A DNA stretch of 64,000 bases from Clitopilus passeckerianus (Eukaryota > Basidiomycota > Agaricomycetes > Agaricales > Entolomataceae), in NCBI GenBank assembly GCA_944990035.1, contig CALYLX010000127.1, positions 186,001 to 250,000 of the forward strand, read 5' to 3'. Position 1 is the stretch's first letter. Each line of letters opens with the position of its first letter. The position numbers and the translations under genes are program-made. The notes beneath the pieces are model-generated. The model did not search any database. It saw only the letters and a list, made by a program, of their open reading frames with translations, and was not told the DNA's origin. This document shows, piece after piece, positions 54,875 to 64,000 of this stretch.

Positions 54875-57010
54875 TCATCGTGTTGTATTCCCCTGGGCAG
54901 GTACCGCTCCCATCACCCCATCACCGTTGAAGGCTCCAGGTATGAACTGCATAGGCACAAACATCTGTTGCGGTTGCGCAGGACCAGACCCATCCCCAGA
55001 CGACCCAGGTGGTGAATGCGATTGGATAAAGTACATGGGCTGAGGTGCGGCAAATGGCTGATACGACGGATAGCCGTGGCGATGGGGACGAGGGCCTCGT
55101 GGAATGCTTGACTTGCTGCGTTCAGGAGCAGGAGCCTGGTGCTGGTACGGACCATATCCGTATGGGAATGGGTAGGGGTAGGGGTAGACGGCTGGGAGGA
55201 CTGGACTGGGTGGTTGGATTGGGAATGCACTGTACTGAGTTATCTGCGTAGTAGTGGTTGCAGAAGACGAAGTGGTGTCCCGACGCCTGTCATGACGGTG
55301 TGTCGTACGGTGATGAGGCCGATGGTGAGGTCGACGATGTCCGTGGCGGCGTGGAGGATCCGTTGTGCGGCGTCGAGTAGGCCTATTGGTCGGAGCTGGA
55401 TGCCATTGGGTCCTTGTTGTCACCGTGCTCATCCGCTTGGCTGCAGTTTCGCTAGCAGCAGCAGCAGGAACACCTCCCGGACTCAGCAGGTCAATGCTGT
55501 TGGAGCTCCTGGGAGACATGACAACTCCAGGCGTTCCTCTGTACCACGACCTCGACGGTTTCTTGCTCTCTGCAATTCCATACTTTGACCCCTTTCCACG
55601 GCCAGCTGGGGCATAATCCACAGTCACTCGCTGAGGACCCTGTGCAACCCAAGGCATGTACCACAACGCACGGACAAAACGGAAAAGAGGGTTCGTCTGC
55701 TCGGTGAACGATGGTCCATCAGATAGGTCTGTCGTGTAGGACGTCCTTGATCTGAGAGCAGCTCCCATCTTGCGATAATCCGACGTTGGCAGTGGGTGCG
55801 CTTGGACTGGCGCCGTGGATGGAGGAGGACTGGCTGGTGCAGGTGCAGGTTCACGGTGCGAAGACCGTCCTCCACGGCTACTTCTACTTCGAGAATTACG
55901 AATGGTAGGCGGGCCTGAAGGCATTGGGATAACTGGGGGCGGAATCACAGGTGGTCCAGCTGGAGGCGGGGTAGCTGGCGGCTCGCTCGCAGGGAGTGCA
56001 GAGTAGCGATCTTCTTGAGGTAAGTCATATACAGTGACGGTGTGTTGGGGTGGGGGTTCGTTTTCTTCAGGAATTGTCTCCGGTGGAGGAGACTGGACCA
56101 TGCCTCCAGGCATCGTATGTGGAATTTCAGGAGTCATTCCGATGTCTTCATTCTGTTCCTCGATATCAGATGGCGGAGTGACGTGCCAGCTCGGTCCTTG
56201 GCGAGGCCGAGCACTGAGCGACGGTGGCAGATTCATTGAGTACTCTGCCCGCATAGGTGTAGGCATTTCTGTTCCTTCAACATACACCGGTCGGCTGACA
56301 TTCGGTCCTGGATTCTCCGTATAGATAGGAAGTGTATTTCCCCTCTCCAAATCCGCGCCTTGAGTGGGAGACCCAGTGTCAAGATCGTATCCTTCCCCAT
56401 AACTAGCCTTCTCCTTCTTCGACTTTTTCTTCTTCGACGAACCTCTCCGCATGAGGACTCTAGGGAGTCGGCGGAGCCCACTGAAGAATCCACCCACGAA
56501 ACGTCGTGGGCTCTCTTCCGGGTCCTCTTGCCGCAATGGCCCAACATCTTCGTATCGCATAGTCGGGGTCTGGAAGTCCACAGGAGGTGCAGGTACAGGC
56601 ACCCTGCGGACTGGTGGGCGTCCAGTGCTCTCCGTGGGGTACTCCTCCGTTCCAGATCCCTGAGCTTCGATATTCATGTACTCCTCGTCGTCTTCCATTG
56701 TAGGGTTCGTCAACCGAAGAACGGTTGGATTGTGGGAATACTGTGAGTTGTACTGCATGTACTGAGCTGGATCTGGCAATGGTCGCGAAGCAGCTCGCTG
56801 AGGCGTGGGGTGAGGTGTAGGTTCATCGTCGTCTGGTGGAGGTGGTGGATGTTGAAGGTTGTACGTAACCCATGACTGAGTGCTTGGTGCCCTGCTCGGA
56901 TGGTTGTAGTAAGAGTTCGCGTTCGCCGAGTGACGATGTGGATCGACTCCTGGACCTTCATGGTAAAGCGAGATTCCACGACCATCGCTGTATTCTGGAT
57001 AACCAGACAT
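54875..57010 (-). CDS. Large proline-rich disordered protein
   Basis: I do not recognise a family. The single-exon frame gives 711 residues, mostly low-complexity Pro, Ser, Arg and His. Features: an acidic patch (MEDDEEYMNIEAQGSG); a basic patch (RLPRVLMRRGSSKKKKSKKE) after a short hydrophobic FVGGFFSGLRRLP; a folded-looking stretch around NPLFRFVRALWYMPWVAQGP with VTVDYAPAGRGKGSKYGI; and a His/Arg-rich stretch near the C-terminus. The latter two stretches look like the conserved core. The length of the frame and the biased composition explain the many antisense frames. A nuclear or cytoskeletal adaptor is possible; nothing is proven. Confidence 0.65.
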   Translation of the reverse strand: MSGYPEYSDGRGISLYHEGPGVDPHRHSANANSYYNHPSRAPSTQSWVTYNLQHPPPPPDDDEPTPHPTPQRAASRPLPDPAQYMQYNSQYSHNPTVLRLTNPTMEDDEEYMNIEAQGSGTEEYPTESTGRPPVRRVPVPAPPVDFQTPTMRYEDVGPLRQEDPEESPRRFVGGFFSGLRRLPRVLMRRGSSKKKKSKKEKASYGEGYDLDTGSPTQGADLERGNTLPIYTENPGPNVSRPVYVEGTEMPTPMRAEYSMNLPPSLSARPRQGPSWHVTPPSDIEEQNEDIGMTPEIPHTMPGGMVQSPPPETIPEENEPPPQHTVTVYDLPQEDRYSALPASEPPATPPPAGPPVIPPPVIPMPSGPPTIRNSRSRSSRGGRSSHREPAPAPASPPPSTAPVQAHPLPTSDYRKMGAALRSRTSYTTDLSDGPSFTEQTNPLFRFVRALWYMPWVAQGPQRVTVDYAPAGRGKGSKYGIAESKKPSRSWYRGTPGVVMSPRSSNSIDLLSPGGVPAAAASETAAKRMSTVTTRTQWHPAPTNRPTRRRTTDPPRRHGHRRPHHRPHHRTTHRHDRRRDTTSSSATTTTQITQYSAFPIQPPSPVLPAVYPYPYPFPYGYGPYQHQAPAPERSKSSIPRGPRPHRHGYPSYQPFAAPQPMYFIQSHSPPGSSGDGSGPAQPQQMFVPMQFIPGAFNGDGVMGAVPAQGNTTR

Positions 57011-58341
57011 TGATGAACAATGTTCAAATCTGTCCTTGAGCGGTCAAGCTCAAGAGCTGGAGAGATGGGCTGGGAAGCACCAAAGTGCGAAAGTAGAGTG
57101 GAGGACAGTGCATTGCAAGATGGTATATGAATGTATGGAGCGTGATACACGTGCCGTAAACGGACTCTCCAAGTGACGAAAGCTACAGACAAGTTGCGCT
57201 CTCACAAGGAACGTGCAACTGGAACAGGGATAAACGCCTTGGGCGCCGGCCGAGATTGCTGAGGACATGAGGCAAAGGCAGTGCCGGTGTTCATTTCGGT
57301 CGGGATGATGTTCTCGAAGACGATCGTCGAACATTGCCAACTCGGTCATGATCTGACTAACGTCGTTAGATTTGCTGTCCGTAGGTCATTGCATGATCAT
57401 ACTGACCTGTTAGGTGTCTGTCGGCGTTATGAGATTCAGGCTCCAGACGGAGCATAGGGCCTTGACATGCCCTGGAAGCCCGCTGGATGCCTTAAAGCTC
57501 GTTATAAAGCGAATAAACTGTAACAGCAGATGTTGGCACTGGTTTCGAGGAGGCCTTTCTCGTTCAAGCTACAACGAGAGTTCGACGTTGGCGCATTTTT
57601 GACCTGGAAAACGGTTCATTTGAAAGCGTCAGATGAAGCTTTAGCACAAATCTCAGAGCCATGAAGCTGCATAGCGGAGATTGAGGCTTTCCGGTTTGCC
57701 CATAGATTCATAGCGTTTAGTTTTGACCATGGTCGTGGTTTGTCGGAACGAGGACAAGCGTGAGAGCCTATTTCCCAAAATGACTATTGCCTCCGGTTTG
57801 GAGCTTCAGACCGGACGCAAGGGCTTGAGGAAGATTGAACTATTCACAATAAATCTGAGGCACACTAGTCTCCTTGCTCGAAAAATCCAGCATGAAATTT
57901 ATCAATACTAACTAAACCTGCTGTAGTCCGTACAAGAAACGAGCAAACACAGCCTAAAGTACTAGAACGAAAAAAAAAAAACCGGAACACAAATGTCCTG
58001 GGTACAACTATTACATATCGATAATACAGTAAGGTGCAGAGATAATTCATTGTTACTGATACTTGTATTCGTAGGTCATATTCTTGAAGTTGTTAAAAAG
58101 CATTAGCAAAAAATCCTGAGGTAGAGGTATTCGGTAACGGCGATCATAATGAATAATAAGAGAAGAAGAAAAGTGTAACAAAAAAGGTTCCCGGAGAAGA
58201 ACTACAAGCGGGGCGGGGAGGGAAGAAACAAATCGAGGGAGCCATTAAAAAGACCATGAAGGATACCATAGGCGAGAAGATTCAAAGGGCAAAAGGCGAA
58301 AATAATCAGTTACAGCAAGCATCATGCATGACGTCCAAAAA
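57011..58341. other. Intergenic
   Basis: About 1.3 kb between two minus-strand genes. It contains a poly-A run at about 57969-57980 and no supported gene. Confidence 0.5.
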
Positions 58342-59658
58342 TCAAGCAGAAGCCGCGGGTATAGCAGGAATCGGGCCATACAACGCATCAAGGCGTTCCT
58401 CCAACCCCTTCCCCAGACCCTCCCTCTCCCACTCCCCTCCAGCGTCATCCACCAACACGCTATCCCTCAAACTCTTCAAGTTCTGGTTCTGATTCGGAGA
58501 CCCAAACGGATCATTGGGGCTATGCGGCCCCGTAGCGAACCCGCGCAGACTCGTCCCCCTGCTCCCCGGATGAGACCCGACACCACTCAGCCCGGCAATA
58601 TGCGTAATATGAGGTGGTGGTTCCACCGCTGACGCTGCAGTGGTGAGCGAAGCAAGCGGGACCGTGGATGTAGGCGCCGACGTAAGCAGGTCGGCATACG
58701 AGAGGAATGATAGACGCTTTGATGCTGAGTTGACGGAGTTGATAGGGGAGTGGGGAGATGATGCGGATGGAGACACGGATTGCATTGGGGATCCTAGACC
58801 GAGAGGGGGCAGTGGTTGAGACAGGGTGTTTCGGGCTGAGGGAGAGGAGGATAGGGAGTGGGGTGAACGTGAGATTGCTTCAGAATGGGTCTCGGATGCT
58901 TGGGGCAGTGTGGTCGGCGATATGGGCAGAGGGGAGGGTGACCTCTCCCTCACAGCTGTTGTGGGATCTTCTTCATGAACTGAGGCAGACTCGGATTCGT
59001 CTGCGACCGAGAAATATGCCGATGTAGGCGTTATGATAGACGGAGGTTGTGAGGGGCTGGCGTTCGCAGTCTGGATCTTCGGAGGTGGTTGGAGATTCGA
59101 GCCCTTCGGAGGCGAGGCTGAAGTAATAGTCTGCTGCTTAGCCTGCTGCTGCTGCTGCTGTTGCTGAGGAATGCTAAGCAACAGACTTGTCCTGCCATGG
59201 CCACCAATTGTGGGGCTTGGGCTGCGACTTCTGAAGCTGCCGATCGGGCTTGCAAAACCGCTGCCTCCAAAGAAGCTGGTACCGGAGGTAGCTGGGGCTA
59301 CAACAGCGACATCATTAGGCTGCATAGATGCGAGAATAGCAGCTGCTGAGTCCAAAACTGAGGGTACACTATGCTCGATCTGTTCCGTCGTTTTCGAGCG
59401 AGGTATACGGTGGGGGTCTGAGGTCGTCGAATGTAGCGACGACAATGGCGAAGGGGGGGACATAGGTTCAATATCCCGCTCAAAGATGGCAGATGATGAA
59501 GAATGTACAGAAGTTGGAGACGATGGTATTGACGTAGGTGAGCGAGCTGGCGAGCTACGTAGCCTGTGACTGTTCAGATTCGAGTTTGAAGTGAGGTGGC
59601 GAAGATCCGCCGTGGGTTGTGTTCCAGTCATCGTTGTATGCGTCGTCGAAAAGGTCAA
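58342..59658 (-). CDS. Ser/Pro-rich disordered protein with conserved RLSFLSYADLL motif
   Basis: A single-exon frame of 438 residues, largely low-complexity, with a run of eight Gln. Two segments stand out as ordered or conserved: KRLSFLSYADLLTSAP and the C-terminal GEWEREGLGKGLEERLDAL. From memory, both recur in uncharacterised fungal proteins. The first looks like a short docking motif or phosphosite (RxxS). A second Met lies nine residues after the first. Function unknown; likely cytosolic or nuclear regulation. Confidence 0.68.
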   Translation of the reverse strand: MTFSTTHTTMTGTQPTADLRHLTSNSNLNSHRLRSSPARSPTSIPSSPTSVHSSSSAIFERDIEPMSPPSPLSSLHSTTSDPHRIPRSKTTEQIEHSVPSVLDSAAAILASMQPNDVAVVAPATSGTSFFGGSGFASPIGSFRSRSPSPTIGGHGRTSLLLSIPQQQQQQQQAKQQTITSASPPKGSNLQPPPKIQTANASPSQPPSIITPTSAYFSVADESESASVHEEDPTTAVRERSPSPLPISPTTLPQASETHSEAISRSPHSLSSSPSARNTLSQPLPPLGLGSPMQSVSPSASSPHSPINSVNSASKRLSFLSYADLLTSAPTSTVPLASLTTAASAVEPPPHITHIAGLSGVGSHPGSRGTSLRGFATGPHSPNDPFGSPNQNQNLKSLRDSVLVDDAGGEWEREGLGKGLEERLDALYGPIPAIPAASA

Positions 59659-60707
59659 GGTCGTCGTTAAATCTCGAATGGACGATGGTTGTGGAGGTTA
59701 GGAGGGTCCAACAACGAGAATGGGAAGTGGAGAAACTTGGATTATGTAATCTCGGTCATATGCATTTGTATATTTTCGAGGTTCCACTATGGCGAGTACC
59801 CACCGCCGAGTCCTTTTTCCGGCGGCTTTTTTACAGCCTTGAAACACGCTTACAGGCACCGTTGAATCCGTTTTTCGGCGAGCGTGCTGCCAGGAAAAAA
59901 CCCCACCGGGCAGACTGAGAACCAACCTTTCATCACGCCAGATGTCAGGGTGTGATGCCGAATTGTGCATGCTCGATGGAATGATGCCGTTGTCAGTGCA
60001 ACTCTTGACGGAAACAGTGGCGTTTCTAGCTCTGTGTATAGTTAGGCTATTGTTCGCTAGCGTTCTTGCCACGTATTGAAACGCTTTGAGCCTTTGAGGA
60101 TTGTGCTTCCGCTTTAGGCGAGGGAACCTCGGACGATTCGTGATGCCTATGGACTCCGATGCCCAATGCCCAGGTGGAGCTGTACATGTACCAGACCTGC
60201 TTCAGAGCTTGATGCGGCACGGATCATAATTGTTATCTCTTTCTGCTAGCTGAAGCCTGAATGACGTAGGATGTTACTTGAGAGAACATCCCGTCTGAAA
60301 TCAGATCGCGGTTGGCAAAACCTTGCGATTTCTCTCTGCATGCCCTCCATTGAAAAGGATCGAATAACTTGAGGTGATGCGTTGTGACCTTTCTTTCACC
60401 ATGGAAGATTCGTAAGTCAGAAGTACTCTGTCTTTGTCGTCTCATCTCTACTCGGCTGCTCGGAAGACATCTACGTCGCGGATGCTGGCGACGGTCCAGT
60501 AAACTTGACTTTCTCAAAACCTCTCTTAGACATGAACCACTTTAGCTCAAAGCTTGACCTCGACTGGCTTCTTCCTTCAGGTATAAAACCCCTTCCAAAA
60601 TCTCGAGGAATACTCAACAGAACAACCTCTTCCACTCTCTTCTACTCCTCAGCTCTCTAACCAGACCAACCAGTCTAAACACCTTCTCTTACCACTCACC
60701 ACTTACC
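59659..60707. other. Intergenic, hydrophobin upstream region
   Basis: About 1 kb between the divergent disordered-protein and hydrophobin genes. The last 120 bp are CT-rich, as in strongly expressed fungal leaders. Confidence 0.5.
60582..60588 (+). promoter_or_regulatory. TATA box of the hydrophobin gene
   Basis: TATAAAA lies 126 bp before the ATG and is followed by a CT- and CA-rich leader, a common layout for highly expressed hydrophobin genes. Confidence 0.55.
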
Positions 60708-61287
60708 ATGTTCGCCCGCATCCACACCCTCCTCGCCACCGTTGCTCTTGCCTCCTACGTCTCCGCCGGCGTGATTGTCGAGCGTCAGGACGTTGGACCC
60801 GTTGGATACTCCAGCAACGACTGCAACACCGGCGAGATGCACTGCTGCAACGACACCCAAGATGTTAGTGGCTCACTCACTCTTCTTCGTGGCGCATACA
60901 CTGATAATTTTGACGATTAGTCGAACTCTGCCGTCTGGACGACGATCAAGGGCTTGCTCGGTGCTGAGGGCGACAGCCTTACCGGTATGATTGGCCGTAA
61001 GTTTCTATATCCGTGCGTCGACCTTGAACCTATCACTTACCTTCACCCCAGTCAACTGCAACCCCATTACCGGCGCCGCGCTTGGAGGTAGCATCAACCG
61101 GTACGCCTGATAAGTTACGAGACGAAAACCTACTAACTCTCTAATAGCTCTCAACAACCCGTTTGCTGCACTGGCGTCTCATTCGTGAGTTCTTAGCGAC
61201 TTTTTTTCACTCCCCGGGCCAGCTAACTTCCGAATCCAGAACGGTCTCATCCCCGTTGGTTGCAACTCCCTCAACATCAATGTTTGA
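60708..61287 (+). CDS. Class I hydrophobin with one cysteine missing
   Basis: Secreted amphipathic protein that coats aerial hyphae and fruiting bodies. Exons inferred: 60708-60863, 60921-60996, 61052-61100, 61148-61184 and 61240-61287, giving 121 residues. The signal peptide is MFARIHTLLATVALASYVSA. Cysteines appear as NDC, HCCND, LNCNPI, PVCCTG and VGCNSL, seven in total. In class I hydrophobins a fifth cysteine precedes the second CC by about six residues; here SINRSQQPVCC has Arg. That codon (CGC) spans the intron at 61101-61147, and a single T to C change at 61099 would explain the loss. Exon count and spacing otherwise fit the family. Confidence 0.9.
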
Positions 61288-61947
61288 GCGCCTCACCTCA
61301 TTGTCTATGTCGCCTCAAGGACCTAGCCACAGTTTGGTCTCTTTTATCATCGTATACACACTATCGTTTCTTGTTCTCGTATCTCAGCCGGTTGTTCTTC
61401 ACCGGCAGCGTCTATACCCGTTCTTTTCTTGTAGTAGCGTATTTTCTTTGAATATTAGTTGCTTTAACCCCGTTGTTGGGATAAAAATGATATTGTACTG
61501 AGAGTCTCCTTAGCAGGCAAGCTCGAGAAGGTACGAGTGTTATCTCTCTTTATCCTGTTCGTTCAAATGCCATATCGTATCCTCTGCGAATGTTGTTTGT
61601 CCATAACATCCTCGCCGCTGGGCTAGAAGTCATTGGGCCGAAAGTGATTTGGTCTTCAGATTCGACGACCCCAACTACTTCGTAGAAATATATTTCAAAG
61701 TAACGCAGAGCCGCTTGAATGCTACGAGTAAAATAAAGTGTATATATATATGTCGATCATCTCACGTCGTAAAAGTGTATCATAAGTCAATTGTCAGCTA
61801 CGTCTCTCGAAAGTCTAGCTCCCAAGTTCCATTCGGGTGCTCAACGAAGCTACACATATGGGAGGCATCGTCCCATATCCAATCCACAGTCCGTATGACG
61901 TCTGGTTGCGTATCAATCTGCGCTCCCAAACTCCCAACCTGCACCCT
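61288..61947. other. Intergenic between convergent genes
   Basis: About 660 bp between the hydrophobin and the membrane protein, which converge here. No supported gene. Confidence 0.5.
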
Positions 61948-64000
61948 TTAACCGACTGCATTGTGAAGTCGGTTGATCACATCTAGCTCCGAACCTCGAA
62001 GATAATTCTTCGGTACCGGTTGTTGCAGCATCTTTGCTATTTCCTTGAACAAGTCGCCGACCGTGATAAATGGTTCTTTTTGGACACAAAGGGTATACGG
62101 AATTCTCTTGTGCCAGATGGTCAGGGTTGTCGTTGGTGTTAGTGTCGCAGAACGTGATAGTTCATCAGTGGAATATACATCCTGAATGTCGAAATTTGGA
62201 GTGTGCAGAAACTTCCCGGAGAGACGTCTTTGGAGAAGAGGTGACAGTCCCGGACCCCCAGGGGGCGGAGAAGAAGGTCCCGAGTTTTCGGCAGTTTCTG
62301 AGCTCTCTGATATTCGTTCAATCTTTGAGGAAGGGTTTGGAGGTATCGCCGGGATCGGTGGGGCTTCGGCATGTTCGTGCGTCTTCAATTCCGTTGAACG
62401 ATTGCTGGCGCTCCGCATCGCTATGGTTCGATTAGCATTCCGACATTACATATGTGAAAGGGTAGACTGACCGCTTCGGGGCCTCCGGAGTACCTTGGGA
62501 GGTTTATCTTCCACGTCGCGAGGGGACAGTGCCTGTTGTTCATGGGGAATCTCCGGAATACTCTGCTGTGGGCCAGCGTGGGTATCATTTATTGCACCAG
62601 GAGAGTCGAATGTGCTTGAGCGTGAGCCGGCATTGCTCGGGGGAAGAATCAAAATATCCATCGTGTCTCCATTAGACGATGATTTGCTATTCTTCTTCTC
62701 AGCGGCGCTGAATTGTAGCCTGCGTTTCGGGTCTGCTTGTTTGGTCTTCCCAGGAGCTTCCAGCCTTAGCTTCAAGGCCCCGGTATCGTCGAATATATCA
62801 CATCTTTCGGCATCTTCTGCGACATGGTTGAAGCGAAGCGCAAGGTCGGATGCGAAAGCAAGGTCTGTCAAGTAAACCACGTAATGTTGTAGGTATGAAG
62901 GTGGGTGGCCGGTCTCGTGGCAAAGTAACGCTTCCATCTGGCGTGGCCTCAGCTCCCCATTCCAACGTTGAATGACAGTCAGAAGGCTTTCCCAGACCAA
63001 ATGTGTATGTTGCCATGCTTGGTTGACTTCCTACGGAGGATTTTAAAATAATGTATGAGGAGGATGCATGGGACTCACTTGAACGAATGCCCTCCATTTT
63101 TCCTGACCATCCAGCCTAGTGTACACTATATCAGGCGGCTCTTCCTGGCGGTAGTCTTTTCGTCCGAAAACAAATTTCGTCACGACTACAGGTCGATAGA
63201 ACCCCGTCGGACGATTGCCTTCCTCAGCAGGTGGCAGGGGTTCAGGGGATTGCCTAAGCACTGCTGGGCCTAAGCCACTGGCAGCTGCGTCTTGGAAGTA
63301 ATCTTTTTCTCCATGAGAGCAAGATTCTCGTCGCCTAGAGAAGTTGTCGGATAGAGGGAATCTTGGTTCTGAGGATTGGCGGGCTTCAAAAGTTGCAGAC
63401 AAGGGAGCATCGGATCCGTTGTTGATACTAGCTATCCATGCATTATCCATTTGTTCCCCATATCGTTTTAGGGTGCTGAGGATTAGGGCCAGGTACACCA
63501 CGCCAGAGGCGAGGACGACACTAATCGCAACTCGAGCAGCTAATCGAAGACCCGGAGACAGAACCTTCACGCTGTCAGGTGAATCAACTAGCCATATGAA
63601 TGCGATTATCTCCGCAACGAAGAGAATGAGAGACCTAGAACATCACGGTTGAGTAAAGGAGTGTCATCTTACGCCGATTGAGAGGCATACCATGACAACC
63701 ATATGGCTGGTATCGACAAAAATATCCACACATTCCAGAAAGGCGCTGTTTTAGCCGCTTCACCTTCCTGGTTATGGGATTGGTAAGTTTGGTCCTCGTT
63801 GGTAGGCAGAAAGACCTACTTTAGCCCACTCAACCGCTTTGTGAATGGGTCGCATGATTGAGAATCGAATGATGTACGTGCAACTATAGATCAGGCTCAT
63901 CAAACCGCAGACTAGTGCTGCGAATGCGATGTAGCGAACAATTTCATCTGCGAAGACAGGTTCGATCTGCATCGAGGAGATGATAGCACTAGGGTACAAA
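61948..64000 (-). CDS. Multi-pass membrane protein, 3' part (start lies outside the window)
   Basis: Family not recognised. Exons inferred from the window edge: about 64000-63820, 63767-63691, 63634-63079, 63030-62472 and 62420-61948. Each junction is GT-AG and in frame. Membrane segments include IVRYIAFAALVCGLMSLIYS, WNVWIFLSIPAIWLSW joined to SLILFVAEIIAFIWL, and VAISVVLASGVVYLALIL. After the last helix comes a long cytosolic part. It has ordered blocks (GFYRPVVVTKFVFGRKDY, VNQAWQHTHLVWESLLTVI, YVVYLTDLAFASDLALRFN) and Ser/Pro-rich linkers, and ends in KNYLRGSELDVINRLHNAVG. The 5' end is missing. Confidence 0.7.

Noticed and set aside
54913..56746. Overlapping antisense frames across the proline-rich gene
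   Set aside because: Caused by biased codon composition; the minus-strand 711-codon frame is longest and has the best start.

Overview
The window looks like nuclear DNA of a mushroom-forming basidiomycete (Agaricomycetes). Signs are many short GT-AG introns of about 45-80 nt, a class I hydrophobin, an etherase-type glutathione transferase, a KRE6-type cell-wall gene start, an inactive ECM14-type carboxypeptidase, a NACHT-ankyrin receptor and an expanded F-box/leucine-rich family. No rRNA, confident tRNA, CRISPR array or bacterial operon was seen. All names below come from reading motifs by eye; no database search was run.

Layout. 0-5 kb: ATG13 (minus) and a nuclear BCP/DOT5-type peroxiredoxin (minus). 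5-18.2 kb: a tandem nest of F-box/LRR genes on the plus strand in two architectures. Three members look intact or nearly so (5176, 9845, 16695), one carries a 7-bp duplication frameshift (7763), and three are decayed (7140, 11856, 14620). A further intact member lies at 39.2-40.8 kb on the minus strand. 18.4-21.4 kb: an unknown membrane protein and transaldolase. 21.9-27.5 kb: a complete 5.6-kb DNA transposon with 29-bp terminal inverted repeats and a perfect 8-bp target-site duplication. It carries a broken multi-exon gene joining AT-hooks, a zinc-ribbon region, a DDE-transposase-like region, a DEDDy 3'-5' exonuclease region and a C-terminal Cys cluster. 27.5-33.8 kb: gene-poor, with one glutathione transferase and a decayed membrane-protein remnant.

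33.8-38.6 kb: a large LRR protein resembling PP1 regulatory subunit 37. 42.3-44.3 kb: an ECM14-like pseudo-carboxypeptidase. 45.1-49.4 kb: a NACHT-ankyrin receptor with 16 nearly identical ankyrin units. 50.2-51.2 kb: a KRE6/SKN1 N-terminal anchor without its glucanase domain. 53.8-54.8 kb: a short-chain dehydrogenase whose 5' end is unclear. 54.9-59.7 kb: two large disordered proteins. 60.7-61.3 kb: a hydrophobin lacking one of the eight conserved cysteines. 61.9 kb to the edge: the 3' part of a multi-pass membrane protein.

The genes do not form a pathway cluster. Conserved housekeeping genes (ATG13, transaldolase, peroxiredoxin, the PP1-regulator-like gene) are interleaved with fast-evolving ones (F-box, NLR, hydrophobin, transposon). 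The best candidate for something undescribed is the exonuclease-bearing transposon. Next are the F-box birth-and-death array with its 19-nt first exon, and the homogenised ankyrin array of the NLR.
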